This document shows positions 16,568-25,107 of a stretch of 64,000 nt of DNA, piece after piece. Location: the NCBI RefSeq assembly GCF_000327285.1, contig NZ_HE998568.1:136880-200879 (forward strand). Reading direction: 5' to 3'. How positions within the stretch are numbered: the stretch's first letter is position 1; each line of letters starts with the position of its first letter. This DNA is from Holdemania massiliensis AP2. GTDB taxonomy: Bacteria; Bacillota_I; Bacilli_A; Erysipelotrichales; Erysipelotrichaceae. The notes beneath the pieces were generated by a model. The model worked only from the letters and a program-made list of their open reading frames with translations. It searched no databases and had not been told where the DNA came from. Made by a program: the position numbers and the translations under genes.

Positions 16568-17947
16568 ATGAAAATCCGTCATTTACCTGCGAGTCAGTCC
16601 CCCAACATTCAGTCCTTTTTGGATTTCAGCCGCCGTATGCTTAACGCTGAGCGGCAAACCTGTGTCAAAGCCTGCAGCTGGGATGTTTCAGAAGTCGTTC
16701 CCAACAAACCTCTGCCGCAATGGGAAATTTTTGCAGCGGAAGAAAGTGAAGGTCAGCTGGTTGGACTTTTAGCCTTGGATCCGCAGCGGTGGCAGATTGA
16801 TCTGCTGGTGGTTTCGCAGCAGCATCAAGGCGAGGGTTTATCCAGCGAACTGCTGCATCAGGCGCGCCGTTATGCTAAAAAACATCATCACTTTGAGCTG
16901 CAGGTCATCGTTTTATTGGCTTCCTTGCCGTTCTTTCTGAAAGAAGGCTTTACCTTGATGGCCAATGATCGTCACCCGGTTCAGCTGCAGGGACGGTTTT
17001 TCATGCGGCAGACACTGCGCTCGCGGCTGGTTCTGGCGGCCGAGCCGTTTGACAATGGCTGGGATGCACGGGCTTTCACGGAAATCCTGCAGGCCACTAT
17101 TCCGGGTTCTCAATGTCAGTCGCTTTCCTGCAATTTAAGCGATCATCGGCATGGCTACGTTGACGCCTTAATCGGTCAGTCCGTCTGTCGGCGAGTTTTC
17201 TTTCCCTCCCCAGCTTCCCATCGGATCAGTTATGCAGTCCGGGGCAACAATGCCATTCTTGAGCTTTCTGCCATAGCTGATGAATCAGATTCAACATTAT
17301 ACGGCATGATGATTCTGCATGCTATGACGCAGGGCTGCCGGCGCTTTTATCTTGTTTTAAGTGATGAAGGTCCCCAAGACGGCGGCAGAGGAATGCTTGA
17401 GGCTTTAGGCATGAAATTGATCTGTAATCAACAAGGTGAAATCATCCAGGCTGAGGATGGCGAGATGAGAAAAACGCTGCGCGGCTTAACCTTTATTGCC
17501 CTTTGCGATCCTCTGGATCTTTATCGAAATACACTTCCCCGCTCACCGCTGCTTCACTGGCTTGGACAAATCGCGGCGCCGGAACCGGGGGCCTGTGCTG
17601 GTCATGGCCTCGGCTATACTGTTCAGGCCATCCTCAAAGGGAAATGTCAGGATGGCATTGCGGCGTTGATGTCTACGATTGGTTTTGGCGAACGGTTAAA
17701 GCATGCGGATGCGCTGCTTTGCTTCCGGCAAACTCCGCTGACACCGACTTCACCCAGCGCCTTACCCCACGCCGCGGCGATGGCCCATCATGAAGACATG
17801 CTGACAATGTTGATCACGCCGGCTAAGATTTCATCAGTTCAGGCTGAAATTCTCGGATTTGATATCGTCATACGACTGCCTGAGGGTCCGCTGGACGATC
17901 ATGATGTCCTTGAAGCTCTAAAACAGGCTTATTCTTTTATCTTATAA
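16568..17947 (+). CDS. GNAT acetyltransferase fused to a degenerate glycerate-kinase-like domain
   Basis: The 459-residue protein has an N-terminal GNAT domain (about 1-150; acetyl-CoA loop QHQGEGLSSELL near 85). From about residue 152 it follows the neighbouring glycerate kinase colinearly. RLVLAAEPFDNGW stands against KIIVAADSFKGCL, STLYGMMILHAMTQGCRRFYL against STYGTGLQLKAALKTGCKTLYL, and EPGACAGHGLG against QPGLGAAGACG. The catalytic motifs are lost: SDGGEG is SDHRHG, GGSGTHDAG is SDEGPQDGG, and TGEGRLDSQ is replaced by CFRQTPLTP. The kinase half is therefore probably inactive and may serve as a ligand sensor or scaffold. AGGAGAGG precedes the start. Function unknown; the domain call is by eye. 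Confidence 0.75.
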   Translation: MKIRHLPASQSPNIQSFLDFSRRMLNAERQTCVKACSWDVSEVVPNKPLPQWEIFAAEESEGQLVGLLALDPQRWQIDLLVVSQQHQGEGLSSELLHQARRYAKKHHHFELQVIVLLASLPFFLKEGFTLMANDRHPVQLQGRFFMRQTLRSRLVLAAEPFDNGWDARAFTEILQATIPGSQCQSLSCNLSDHRHGYVDALIGQSVCRRVFFPSPASHRISYAVRGNNAILELSAIADESDSTLYGMMILHAMTQGCRRFYLVLSDEGPQDGGRGMLEALGMKLICNQQGEIIQAEDGEMRKTLRGLTFIALCDPLDLYRNTLPRSPLLHWLGQIAAPEPGACAGHGLGYTVQAILKGKCQDGIAALMSTIGFGERLKHADALLCFRQTPLTPTSPSALPHAAAMAHHEDMLTMLITPAKISSVQAEILGFDIVIRLPEGPLDDHDVLEALKQAYSFIL

Positions 17948-17950
17948 ATC

Positions 17951-18008
17951 AAAGAAAGCGGAACAGGATCGCCCTTCAGGCTTGATCCAGGGATTCCGCT
18001 TTTCTTTC
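17951..18008 (+). terminator. Intrinsic terminator of the GNAT-fusion gene
   Basis: AAAGCGGAA (17955-17963) pairs with TTCCGCTTT (17994-18002), followed by TCTTTC. Confidence 0.7.
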
Positions 18009-18217
18009 GCTGCTTTTACAGTTCATCGCACTTTCAAAAAATAATGTATTTCTTGTCTTAATTTAAGGCTTCGCTTCCCGTGTTAGAGAGTGGCAAGCAA
18101 TGGGGGTAAGCATCTTTATCAGAGAAACTTTCGACCTACTTTGTTTTTCGGTGAATCACCTTGATCTTCCAATTATAAAATCCAGCTGTGTCTACCAATC
18201 TCACCTTGCTTCCAGAG

Positions 18218-18266
18218 CAAAAAGGAAAAGCGCTGCCGCTTTCGTGGAGAAAGGACAGAGCTTTTC
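18218..18266 (-). terminator. Intrinsic terminator of the flavoprotein reductase gene
   Basis: GAAAAGC (18225-18231) pairs with GCTTTTC (18260-18266). On the minus strand CCTTTTTG follows. Confidence 0.6.
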
Positions 18267-18288
18267 AGTTGGTAAAATAAATTTTTGT

Positions 18289-19770
18289 TTATTGATTGGC
18301 TGCGGCGTTAGCACCTGCAATCCGGCCAAAGACCATGATATCCGCAATCGCATCCGAGCCTAAACGGTTTGTGCCGTGGATACCGCCGGTGACTTCACCC
18401 GCTGCATACAGATTTTCAATGACTTGGCCATCCATATTGACAACCTGGGCTTCAGGGTTGATCTTAATTCCGCCCATCGTATGATGAATCGCCGGAATCG
18501 ATTTCATAATGTAGTACGGCCCTTCACCGAAGGCAATCAGATCGCCGCGTTTGTTGAATTCTTCATCTTTGCCCTTTTCGCAATATTCGTTATATTTGGC
18601 AACCGTAGCTTTCAGGTTTTCAGCATCAATGCCGAAATGCGCCGCGGCTTCCTCAATCGTATCGGCTTTGACTAACATGCCGCGTTCAATCAGATCATCA
18701 TATTCGCTTTTGTGCTGTTCACCCACACCGGAAGCTACCATCGAAGCTTCATCCCAGAACAGATAGGAGAATCCATCCGTTGTTTCCGTCACGGCTTTGG
18801 AGATGACGTCGCGGCGTTCCAGTTCCTCAACAAACCGCTTGCCTTCCAGATTCACCAGGATCGCCCGGCCGTCTAAACGAACATCGCCGACATACAATAA
18901 CCGTCCGGTTTCCGCATCACAGGTCGGATAGGTCTGAATCCATTCCATACCCACCAGCTGGGCGCCGATCGCTTCGGCCATCGTGATGCCGTCGCCGGTA
19001 GAGCCAACACTGTTGGTAGACAGAATTTTTTCATCCATCATCGGGTTATACTTTTTCCGCATTTCCAGATTGGAACCAAAGCCGCCGGTCGCAATAATGA
19101 CGCCGTTATGAGCGGTATAGGTCACAGTCTGTCCTGCCTGTTCTGCTTCGACACCGATGACTTTGCCGGCTTCATCGGTGATCAGCTTCGTTGCCGGAGT
19201 ATCGGTTTGAATTTCAACACCCAGTTCTTCGCACTTTGCTTTTAATTTCTGAATCGGCTCCACGCCGCTGGCATTCAGCGGTACCAGACTGCGCTTGACA
19301 GAATGTCCGCCGAAGAATAACATATAATCCTCAAACTGGACATGAACGTCATCCCGCAGCCATTCGGCAGCGCTCAGGGCATTTTCCGCCAGGACATGCA
19401 CTACGTCTGGATCCGCGATATTGTCGCCGCCTTTCATGATATCTTCATAGAACTGTTCAACCGAATCGGTAATGCCTTCCTTTTCCTGCAGCCAGTTGCC
19501 CGGCGCGGCCATTTCTGCACCGGAAATCAGCGTGTTGCCGCCGACCATCGGCATCTTTTCCAGCACGATGACGCTGGCGCCGTTTTCCTTGGCGGTAATC
19601 GCGGCGGCCATCCCGGCTCCGCCGGCCCCTAAGACGATGACGTCGGCTTCCGTATTCACCTCAGCTGTCTGCGGTTCATCGCTGGTCTGCGGCTGCGCTG
19701 GGGTTTGCGAGCAGGCTGCCAAACTGAATGTCATGACGGCGGCCAACACCAATAGCGTTACTTTCTTCAT
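18289..19770 (-). CDS. Surface lipoprotein flavoprotein reductase (fumarate/urocanate reductase family)
   Basis: The 493-residue protein has a lipoprotein signal with lipobox LAAC (C20), a Thr/Gln/Pro-rich linker, then an FAD_binding_2 domain with the dinucleotide motif VLGAGGAGMAAA (about 45-56). The fumarate-reductase-like active-site region has HHTMGGIKINPEAQV and GEVTGGIHGTNRLGSDAIAD. The FMN-binding domain often fused in such enzymes is absent, so electrons must come from a separate carrier. Family members reduce fumarate, urocanate or other enoates as respiratory acceptors outside the cell; the substrate here is unknown. It is divergent from a YesM/YesN-type two-component system that probably controls it. 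Confidence 0.87.
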   Translation of the reverse strand: MKKVTLLVLAAVMTFSLAACSQTPAQPQTSDEPQTAEVNTEADVIVLGAGGAGMAAAITAKENGASVIVLEKMPMVGGNTLISGAEMAAPGNWLQEKEGITDSVEQFYEDIMKGGDNIADPDVVHVLAENALSAAEWLRDDVHVQFEDYMLFFGGHSVKRSLVPLNASGVEPIQKLKAKCEELGVEIQTDTPATKLITDEAGKVIGVEAEQAGQTVTYTAHNGVIIATGGFGSNLEMRKKYNPMMDEKILSTNSVGSTGDGITMAEAIGAQLVGMEWIQTYPTCDAETGRLLYVGDVRLDGRAILVNLEGKRFVEELERRDVISKAVTETTDGFSYLFWDEASMVASGVGEQHKSEYDDLIERGMLVKADTIEEAAAHFGIDAENLKATVAKYNEYCEKGKDEEFNKRGDLIAFGEGPYYIMKSIPAIHHTMGGIKINPEAQVVNMDGQVIENLYAAGEVTGGIHGTNRLGSDAIADIMVFGRIAGANAAANQ

Positions 19771-19817
19771 TTCTTTTTCCTCCCTTTACAAGATCACTAA
19801 TTTGTGATTACATTAGC

Positions 19818-19871
19818 ATTATACTTGATGTGAATTTGTTTGTATTTGCACATATTTTCTAAAATTTGCAC
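19818..19871 (-). promoter_or_regulatory. Reductase promoter with 20-bp-spaced direct repeats
   Basis: On the minus strand TATAAT (19818-19823) lacks a good -35 box. Two direct repeats ATTTGCAC (plus-strand 19844-19851 and 19864-19871) start exactly 20 bp apart and overlap the -35 position. This layout suits an AraC-type activator such as the adjacent YesN-like regulator. An inverted repeat ATCAC/GTGAT lies at 19793-19808. Confidence 0.55.
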
Positions 19872-19893
19872 TTTATCAACCTGAGGTGATCCC

Positions 19894-21603
19894 ATGAAAT
19901 TCCGCACCCGCATGATCGTGACCTTCAGCACGCTTATCACTATTGCCTTCGCCGTCTTGATGAGTCTTGTCTATCTGACGGTTTCCCATGCCAATCAGCA
20001 GCTAGTTTCCTCGACAAGCATCCAGCTGTTCGACGCCAAAGCCCGGGAAGCCGGAGACTGGCTGGCGCAGCGGGTCAGCGAACTGGAAATCATCGCGCTG
20101 AACCCGGCGGTTCAGTCAATGGATTTTGATATGATCCGGCCGTTTGTCGATACGCTCAATGCCGATGTCGGTCAGCGGTTCGGCAATCAATGGGGAACGT
20201 TTGCGATCGGCAAGACCGATGGGATCGGCTGGGTTGCCCAGGATAAGACGATCGACGTATCTGGCCGTGATTACTTTGAACGCGCGATGACCGGCGGTGA
20301 AGCCTTTATTCTGAGCGAACCGGTTACCTCCAAGACCGACAATGCCCCGATTGCTTTAATCTGTTATCCGCTGCGCAAAGATGGAGTTCCCTATGGCTTT
20401 ATCAACGGCGCGATCGCCTTGAACCGGCTGACGGAGCTGGCCCAGGGAATTGATTTTTACGGCGGTGTTTCCTGGATCATGGACAGCCAGGGACGCAACT
20501 ACACAGTGCTGCCGGAAACGTTAAGCACCAAGCAACTGATCCAGTTCAGCGAACCGTTACGAACTGATCCGCCGGCCTCCACCCGTTATGTCGCTGATGG
20601 CAGTTCCTATTTCTACTTCACTCCGATTCCCATGACGGAAGATTGGTTTCTGTGCACGCAGGTCCCGCGCGCTGTTTTGATGGAAAGCACCTATTCCCTG
20701 CTGAGCACCCTGGCTGTGGTCTGGATTTTCTTGCTGGGACTGACGATTTTCGCCGCGATCCTGCTTTCGCGGACGATCAGTCAGCCGCTCGCCCAGCTGT
20801 GCCAGACAATGGACAAAGCTGGCGGGGGTGATCTGACGATTCGAGCTCAAGCGCAGGGCAGCGATGAAATCGCGATGTTAGCTCATTCCTTTAATAAACT
20901 GACAGCTCAGCTTCAGCAGCTGATGAATCAGCTGCTCCGCAACGAAAAACAGAAGCGCCGTGCAGAACTGCGCATCCTGCAGGCGCAGATCAATCCGCAT
21001 TTCCTCTATAATACGTTGGATATGCTGCACTGGATGGCCTATGATCATGAGGATCAGGACATGCTTCAGCTGATCAGCACGCTGTCCAGCTTCTATCGGA
21101 TTTCATTAAGCCGCGGTGATGAGTTTATCCCGCTGCCGCGGGAGCTGGACCACGTGCGCTATTATCTGGAAATTCAGAAAATGCGGTTTGAAGATCAGTT
21201 TGATTTTACAATCCAGGCTGATGCCCAGACTGAACCGCTGCTGATGCTGAAACTCTTGCTTCAGCCATTGGCCGAAAACGCAGTAATCCATGGCATTAAG
21301 CCCTGTCCGCATCGCTGTCAGCTGACGATTGAAGCCTGCCGCAATGGGGATGATGTTAAGATTCGGGTATCGGATAACGGAGTCGGAATTCAGGAAGAAA
21401 CATTACGGGAGCTGCGTCAGGCCATGGAAGAGGGTCAAAGCCGGGCCGGTTTCGGTCTGGTGAACGTTCATCAGCGGATTCGCTTAACCTATGGTGCAGA
21501 CTACGGTCTGACCCTGGACAGCGGCATTGGACAGGGAACGATCATAACCCTCAGAATCCCGGCAATCAAGGAGAAGAAACATGTGGAAAGTATTGATTTG
21601 TGA
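19894..21603 (+). CDS. YesM-type sensor histidine kinase with extracellular dCache-like domain
   Basis: The 569-residue kinase has a first membrane helix (about 8-30), an extracellular sensing region (about 31-270) with dCache-like GRDYFERAMTGGEAFILSEPVTSK, and a second helix near 275-297. A HAMP segment (QPLAQLCQTMDKAGGGDLTIR) follows, then a His_kinase domain with AQINPHFLYNTLDML (phospho-acceptor H369) and a C-terminal ATPase domain (DNGVGI, RAGFGLVNVHQRI). dCache domains bind small molecules directly, so it may sense the reductase substrate. Its stop overlaps the regulator gene by 23 bases. Confidence 0.9.
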   Translation: MKFRTRMIVTFSTLITIAFAVLMSLVYLTVSHANQQLVSSTSIQLFDAKAREAGDWLAQRVSELEIIALNPAVQSMDFDMIRPFVDTLNADVGQRFGNQWGTFAIGKTDGIGWVAQDKTIDVSGRDYFERAMTGGEAFILSEPVTSKTDNAPIALICYPLRKDGVPYGFINGAIALNRLTELAQGIDFYGGVSWIMDSQGRNYTVLPETLSTKQLIQFSEPLRTDPPASTRYVADGSSYFYFTPIPMTEDWFLCTQVPRAVLMESTYSLLSTLAVVWIFLLGLTIFAAILLSRTISQPLAQLCQTMDKAGGGDLTIRAQAQGSDEIAMLAHSFNKLTAQLQQLMNQLLRNEKQKRRAELRILQAQINPHFLYNTLDMLHWMAYDHEDQDMLQLISTLSSFYRISLSRGDEFIPLPRELDHVRYYLEIQKMRFEDQFDFTIQADAQTEPLLMLKLLLQPLAENAVIHGIKPCPHRCQLTIEACRNGDDVKIRVSDNGVGIQEETLRELRQAMEEGQSRAGFGLVNVHQRIRLTYGADYGLTLDSGIGQGTIITLRIPAIKEKKHVESIDL

Positions 21604-22351
21604 TGATGAAGCCCTGACCCGGCGGGGATTGACCAAGATGGTCAGCCGCTGCCGTACAGACATGGAGGTTGTCGCTGTCGCTGCCCAGGGCGAAGAAGCC
21701 TGTGAGAAGATCGAAACACTGCGTCCTTCCATTGTCCTGATGGATATCAATATGCCGTTGGTCAGCGGGCTGGAAATTATTGAACGGTATCATGAAGACC
21801 CGCGGCTGCGGTTTGTCATTATCTCCGGCTACAGTGATTTTGCTTATGCCCAGAAAGCCTGCCGCTATCATGTCGTCGATTATTTGTTAAAACCGGTCAG
21901 TGAAGAACAGCTGCTGGCTGTTTTGGATCGCTGTGCCGTCCTGCTTCAGCAGCAGATCACCACCTCCCGGATCGTCGTCCCGCAGCATCAGGATCGTTCC
22001 ATGATCACGCAGGTGCTGCAGGAGATTGAGCAGCATGTGACGGACAGTGATTTTTCGTTAAACCAGCTGTCTGATCAATTTCATGTCTCTGCTTCCTATC
22101 TTTCCCGGATCATCAAAGAAGAAGTCCACTGCACCTTCAGCGAACTGATCAACGAAAAACGGCTGACCCAGGCCCGAACTTTGTTATTAAGTGAACCGCC
22201 GCTTCTGATGTGGGAAATTGCCGAGCAGTGTGGTTTCACTTCGCAGCATTACTTCTGCCGGGTTTTTAAGAACCGCTTCGGTCTCACTCCGCAGCAGTAC
22301 CGTCAGATGATGAAAGAAGAAAATTCCGGAAACAAACCGAAGTCAGCTTAA
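21581..22351 (+). CDS. YesN-type response regulator with AraC DNA-binding domain
   Basis: The 256-residue regulator has a receiver domain (D8/D9, phospho-acceptor D55 in VLMDINMPL, K at about 105) and a C-terminal AraC/XylS pair of helix-turn-helix motifs (about 145-250, ending GLTPQQYRQMM). The start follows AAGGAGAAGAAAC inside the kinase gene. A direct role in activating the divergent reductase gene is inferred from the repeats in the shared intergenic region. Confidence 0.92.
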   Translation: MWKVLICDDEALTRRGLTKMVSRCRTDMEVVAVAAQGEEACEKIETLRPSIVLMDINMPLVSGLEIIERYHEDPRLRFVIISGYSDFAYAQKACRYHVVDYLLKPVSEEQLLAVLDRCAVLLQQQITTSRIVVPQHQDRSMITQVLQEIEQHVTDSDFSLNQLSDQFHVSASYLSRIIKEEVHCTFSELINEKRLTQARTLLLSEPPLLMWEIAEQCGFTSQHYFCRVFKNRFGLTPQQYRQMMKEENSGNKPKSA

Positions 22352-22453
22352 GTCGTCATTGCGGTTATGGGTTAAAAAAGTCTGAACCGGCTCATTGCTG
22401 ACAAGTCAGCGAATATTTTCGGCAGACTTAAAATTGATAATCAGAAAGTAAAA

Positions 22454-22506
22454 AGAGTGAATTCCAAGCCCTGGGACAAGGCTTCAGATTCACTCTGTTT
22501 TTATTG
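22454..22506. terminator. Intrinsic terminator between convergent units
   Basis: AGAGTGAAT (22454-22462) pairs with ATTCACTCT (22488-22496), with an inner AAGCC/GGCTT stem and flanking A and T runs. It can serve both the regulator gene and rhaD. Confidence 0.75.
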
Positions 22507-22528
22507 CTTCCTGTCTGTGATTTTTCCG

Positions 22529-23374
22529 CTAGTGTTCAGCTCCCTCATCGTAAAGATGCAGAGCTTCCGGATTCAAGGTGACATGGAAATCCGCGGCCAG
22601 GGCGATCAGATCCGCGGTCGTGATCGTCTGCCGCTTGTTTGGACTGACGGATAGCACCTTGATCAGAATCTCTGCGGATTTTTCGATCGTGTGCATCAAA
22701 CCGAAGGTTTCATCAAAGTCGGTACCGGAACAGAATAATCCATGATGCGCCCAGACAACCGCGTTGACCTGTTCCATGAATACGCTGGTTTCCTCTGCGA
22801 TCGGCTTGCCGCCGGGCACCATCCATTTCACAACACCAAGACCCTCAGGGAAGACGACTGGACATTCGGTTGCCATTTCCCACAATTCCCGCGTAAAAAC
22901 CGCGCTGTCCAGCGGAAGCAAAAACGTCAGCGCAATGAGATTCGCCGGATGGGCGTGATAGATCACACGATGCCGGCCTTGGGTTATCCGTTTTTTCACT
23001 TCATGATTCATCAAATGGGTCGGCAGCTCGCTGGTCGGTCTGCCGCCTTCGGTAAGTCCCCAGACAATCCGATATTGCAGCCCATCCGGACTGATCTCAA
23101 TGATCGCCAAATGGCTTTCCGGCTTCAATTCCACATTGCGCATATATTTGCCGCTGCCGGTCACCGCAAAGAATTCCCCGGCCAGCCCCTTTACCTCTGT
23201 GCCAATCGACTGCCACGGCTGATCGTAATGCAGCTGATCACCAAGCTCGGCTATGGCTTCCTGACTTATCCGATAGGACAGATTTCCGCCGTTGCGCTCA
23301 TGCCAGCCCTGGCGAAAGCCGTCGCCGCATATTCTGATCATGTCCTGCATCCAGGTGGTCTCCAAACATTTCAT
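22529..23374 (-). CDS. rhaD: L-rhamnulose-1-phosphate aldolase
   Basis: The 281-residue class II aldolase of the AraD/FucA fold matches RhaD from its start (WMQDMIRICGDGFRQGWHERNGGNLSYR). The catalytic E116 is in TSELPTH, zinc ligands are in YHAHPANL (H140, H142), and the third histidine lies in WAHHGLFCSG. It cleaves rhamnulose-1-phosphate to dihydroxyacetone phosphate and L-lactaldehyde. Its ATG overlaps the rhaA stop by 4 bases. It is the last gene of the rhaM-rhaA-rhaD unit. Confidence 0.94.
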   Translation of the reverse strand: MKCLETTWMQDMIRICGDGFRQGWHERNGGNLSYRISQEAIAELGDQLHYDQPWQSIGTEVKGLAGEFFAVTGSGKYMRNVELKPESHLAIIEISPDGLQYRIVWGLTEGGRPTSELPTHLMNHEVKKRITQGRHRVIYHAHPANLIALTFLLPLDSAVFTRELWEMATECPVVFPEGLGVVKWMVPGGKPIAEETSVFMEQVNAVVWAHHGLFCSGTDFDETFGLMHTIEKSAEILIKVLSVSPNKRQTITTADLIALAADFHVTLNPEALHLYDEGAEH

Positions 23375-24639
23375 GCGATTTCCTCTTTCTCTTCATTTCG
23401 TTTTAACAGAACTTCTTTCTCATAATCCTGCACAACCTTCAGCCAGGCGTTTTCCCCCGGGACGCCCTGACGAAGGCAAAAGACTTCCCAAACCTCACCG
23501 ATCGGCGCCATTTTTAATTGTTCCTGCAGCGCCATCAGTTCGGTAAAGCGTTGTTGCTTCTGCAGCTTGGCCATTTTTTCCTGCGGTGTTAAAAGGGCGT
23601 TCAGCAAGGCTTTCTGAACACTGCGCACGCCGATCACCCAGGCGGCGATCCGGTTGATGCTGGCATCAAAATAATCTGTGGCAATTCGAATTCGTTCAGC
23701 CCCGCTGCAGATAATTTCCTGAGCAATCTGGCGTGTTTCATCATCATACAAAACGACATGATCACTATCCCAGCGCACCGGCCGGCTGATATGCAGTGCC
23801 AGCTCATCCGTAAACATCAACATCGCTGAGATCTTATCGCTGATTGTTTCTGTCGGATGATAATGACCGGAGTCGAGCAGACAAAGCAGCCCATTTTGAG
23901 CGGCATAATTCATGTAAAACTCATGCGAGCCTACGGTATAGCTTTCAATTCCGATGCCGAAAACCTTGGATTCCACCGCAACTTTGACCTTGGAGCGATC
24001 GTAATCCATCGCCAGAATTTGATCCAGCGACGTTTTCAGCCGCTGACGAGGTGAAGTCCGATCGGCCGGGATGTCCTTCAGTCCGTCGGGAATCCAAATA
24101 TTGACTAAACTGCTCGTGCCCAGCTGATCTGCGAAGCTCTCAGCGATTCGAATGCAGGCTTGGCAATGGCGAATCCAGAACTGACGGATTGTTTCGTCGG
24201 CATTGGAAAGGGTTGCCGTCTGAGCCAGTGGATGCCCAAACAGCGTCGGATTGAAGTCCAGACCTAATCCACGCTCCTTCGCAAAATCAATCCAGGATTG
24301 GAAATGCTGAATTTCCAACTGATCGCGCTCAGCTTTCTGCCCGGGTTCAAAGACGGCATAGCTGGCGTGCAGATTCAGGCGGTGATGGCCGGGAATCAAA
24401 CACAACATTGTTTCGATATCCTGCTTTAACTCAGTAAAGCTGCGCGCCCGTCCGGGATAATTACCGGTCGCCTGGATCCCGCCGGAGAGATCCCCGGCGC
24501 CGTCGAAGCCGATCACATCATCGCCTTGCCAACAATGAATGGAAATGGGAATCTGTGCCAGCGCTGCCAGCGCCGCTTCGACATCCACGCCCCATTGGGC
24601 GTATTGTTCGGCAGCCCAGCGAAGTTTTTCAGTTGTCAT
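23371..24639 (-). CDS. rhaA: L-rhamnose isomerase
   Basis: The 422-residue enzyme opens with the RhaA pattern (YAQWGVDVEAALAALAQIPISIHCWQGDDVIGFD, then GGIQATGNYPGRA). It contains the metal-site segments KVAVESKVFGIGIESYTVGSHEFYMNYA and LLDSGHYHPTETI. It converts L-rhamnose to L-rhamnulose in the cytoplasm with a divalent metal. The length matches the family. It lies 16 bases downstream of rhaM and overlaps rhaD. Confidence 0.95.
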   Translation of the reverse strand: MTTEKLRWAAEQYAQWGVDVEAALAALAQIPISIHCWQGDDVIGFDGAGDLSGGIQATGNYPGRARSFTELKQDIETMLCLIPGHHRLNLHASYAVFEPGQKAERDQLEIQHFQSWIDFAKERGLGLDFNPTLFGHPLAQTATLSNADETIRQFWIRHCQACIRIAESFADQLGTSSLVNIWIPDGLKDIPADRTSPRQRLKTSLDQILAMDYDRSKVKVAVESKVFGIGIESYTVGSHEFYMNYAAQNGLLCLLDSGHYHPTETISDKISAMLMFTDELALHISRPVRWDSDHVVLYDDETRQIAQEIICSGAERIRIATDYFDASINRIAAWVIGVRSVQKALLNALLTPQEKMAKLQKQQRFTELMALQEQLKMAPIGEVWEVFCLRQGVPGENAWLKVVQDYEKEVLLKRNEEKEEIA

Positions 24640-24655
24640 AATTTTGATCCTCCTC

Positions 24656-24970
24656 CTATTTCAAATAGAATACAGGGACTAAATCAATGCTGACCGGACT
24701 GTTGTCCGGATGGGTTTCCATCAGCTCAACCATCGAGGCCCACCACTTCTGACAAATTTCCGTTTCAGCGGATGCGGCCCAGCGGGCTTCGTCCTCAATC
24801 TCCAAGACGGCAAACAGGGTCAATGTTTCCGGGTCTAAAAAGATCGAATATTCATGTCCGCCATAGTCATGGATCATCTGTTCCATTTCAGGCCACAGCT
24901 GATCATGCCGCCGCTTGTATTCGACTTCCTTGCCCGGGTACAGCTTCATTTTAAACGCTTTGCGAATCAT
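24656..24970 (-). CDS. rhaM: L-rhamnose mutarotase
   Basis: The 104-residue protein matches RhaM throughout: RKAFKMKLYPGKEVEYKRRHDQLWPEM, then FLDPETLTLFAVLEIED and KWWASMVELMETHPDNSPV. It interconverts the alpha and beta anomers of L-rhamnose ahead of the isomerase. It is first in the unit, with GGGAGGC upstream and TATACT at 25024-25029 on the minus strand. The -35 region is poor, which would fit activator-dependent expression. No regulator gene is adjacent. Confidence 0.93.
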   Translation of the reverse strand: MIRKAFKMKLYPGKEVEYKRRHDQLWPEMEQMIHDYGGHEYSIFLDPETLTLFAVLEIEDEARWAASAETEICQKWWASMVELMETHPDNSPVSIDLVPVFYLK

Positions 24971-25049
24971 CCTTTCAAGCCTCCCTTTCTGCGCATTTCT
25001 CAGCGCTGTATCTGATTGATTTCAGTATATCAGAAATCCCGCGGAAAAG

Positions 25050-25088
25050 AGAAAAGCTTCATCACTTTTATCTAAAAGTCACGAAGCT
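25050..25088 (-). terminator. Intrinsic terminator of the nucleoside phosphorylase unit
   Basis: AGCTTCATCACTTTT (25055-25069) pairs with AAAAGTCACGAAGCT (25074-25088), with mismatches, and TTTTCTCTTTTCC follows on the minus strand. Confidence 0.75.
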
Positions 25089-25107
25089 CGATGTTGAAAT
25101 TAAAATT

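Larger units (their letters stand above)
17948..18288. other. Intergenic region between convergent genes
   Basis: It holds two terminators, one for each flanking gene (17951-18008 plus strand, 18218-18266 minus strand). The 87-codon plus-strand frame at 18100-18363 overlaps the reductase gene, has no binding site and is not called. Confidence 0.6.

Noticed and set aside
18100-18363. 87-codon plus-strand ORF
   Set aside because: It has no ribosome binding site, crosses a terminator and overlaps the reductase gene.
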